Assembly (NCBI GenBank): GCA_944322285.1 | Contig: CALUOR010000032.1 | Span: forward strand, 1 to 41,419 | Source: an uncultured Bacteroides sp. | GTDB lineage: Bacteria > Bacteroidota > Bacteroidia > Bacteroidales > Bacteroidaceae | Direction: 5' to 3' | Length of the DNA: 41,419 nucleotides | Shown: positions 41,381 to 41,419 of the stretch, in pieces | Layout of the letters: the number at the start of each line of letters is the position of its first letter | How positions within the stretch are numbered: position 1 is the first letter of the stretch | Made by a program: the position numbers and the translations under genes | Notes under the pieces: model-generated | Database searches by the model: none | What the model was told of the DNA's origin: nothing | Seen by the model: only the letters and a program-made list of their open reading frames with translations

Positions 41381-41419
41381 TGTTTTAAAAGTTTGTAATT
41401 CAGTTAATTATCTCATTAT

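Overview
This window looks like chromosomal DNA from a gut Bacteroides-type bacterium (order Bacteroidales). The evidence is a SusC/SusD outer-membrane pair, several matches to the Bacteroides promoter form TTTG-N19/20-TAnnTTTG, a PD-(D/E)XK/AAA protein of the kind that is multicopy in this group, 8-TM FtsX-type permeases of about 780 aa, and a kinase fused to Sel1 repeats. No rRNA, tRNA, CRISPR array or intact transposase was seen.

Layout. 1-5005: an orphan SusD/SusC pair (minus strand) with a strong terminator; no glycoside hydrolases or regulator lie beside it here. 5006-8959: an accessory, AT-rich zone. It holds an AAA-ATPase/PD-(D/E)XK gene flanked by identical 173-bp direct repeats, a non-coding block related to one found again at 24.3 kb, and a small two-gene unit (59 aa and 165 aa) bracketed by 42-bp direct repeats. 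8960-14483: ABC locus 1 (FtsX permease, ATPase, FtsX permease). 14685-21343 (minus): porin-like barrel plus a solute-binding protein, a Ser/Thr kinase with Sel1 repeats, a HigB/HigA-type toxin-antitoxin pair, and a SpoU/TrmH methyltransferase. 21442-27554 (plus): Kef-type antiporter, HIT protein, ClpB. 27624-31554 (minus): serine hydrolase, then a histidine kinase/NtrC-type regulator pair whose reading frames overlap by 4 nt. 31906-36563 (plus): ABC locus 2 (lipoprotein, FtsX permease, ATPase). 36565-41019: lytic transglycosylase and short-chain dehydrogenase, MaoC-like protein, YgbA-like protein and a long RluA-type pseudouridine synthase.

How parts fit together. The NtrC-type regulator is divergent from ABC locus 2, and the divergent region holds a sigma-54-like -24/-12 site (31681-31696) with a perfect 16-bp palindrome about 55 bp upstream. 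ABC locus 1 has a similar sigma-54-like site (8774-8789) preceded by two tandem palindromes. This suggests one two-component system may control both ABC loci; that is inference.

The least explained signals are non-coding. First, five intergenic arrays of short palindromes repeat with a 21-23 bp period, each locus with its own core sequence; in one, the palindrome is kept although its bases changed. Second, there is a family of 150-170 bp intergenic elements with near-inverted ends AAATGGGAATTTA / TAAATTATCATTT and interchangeable hairpin interiors. All functional statements are from reading the sequence without database searches.
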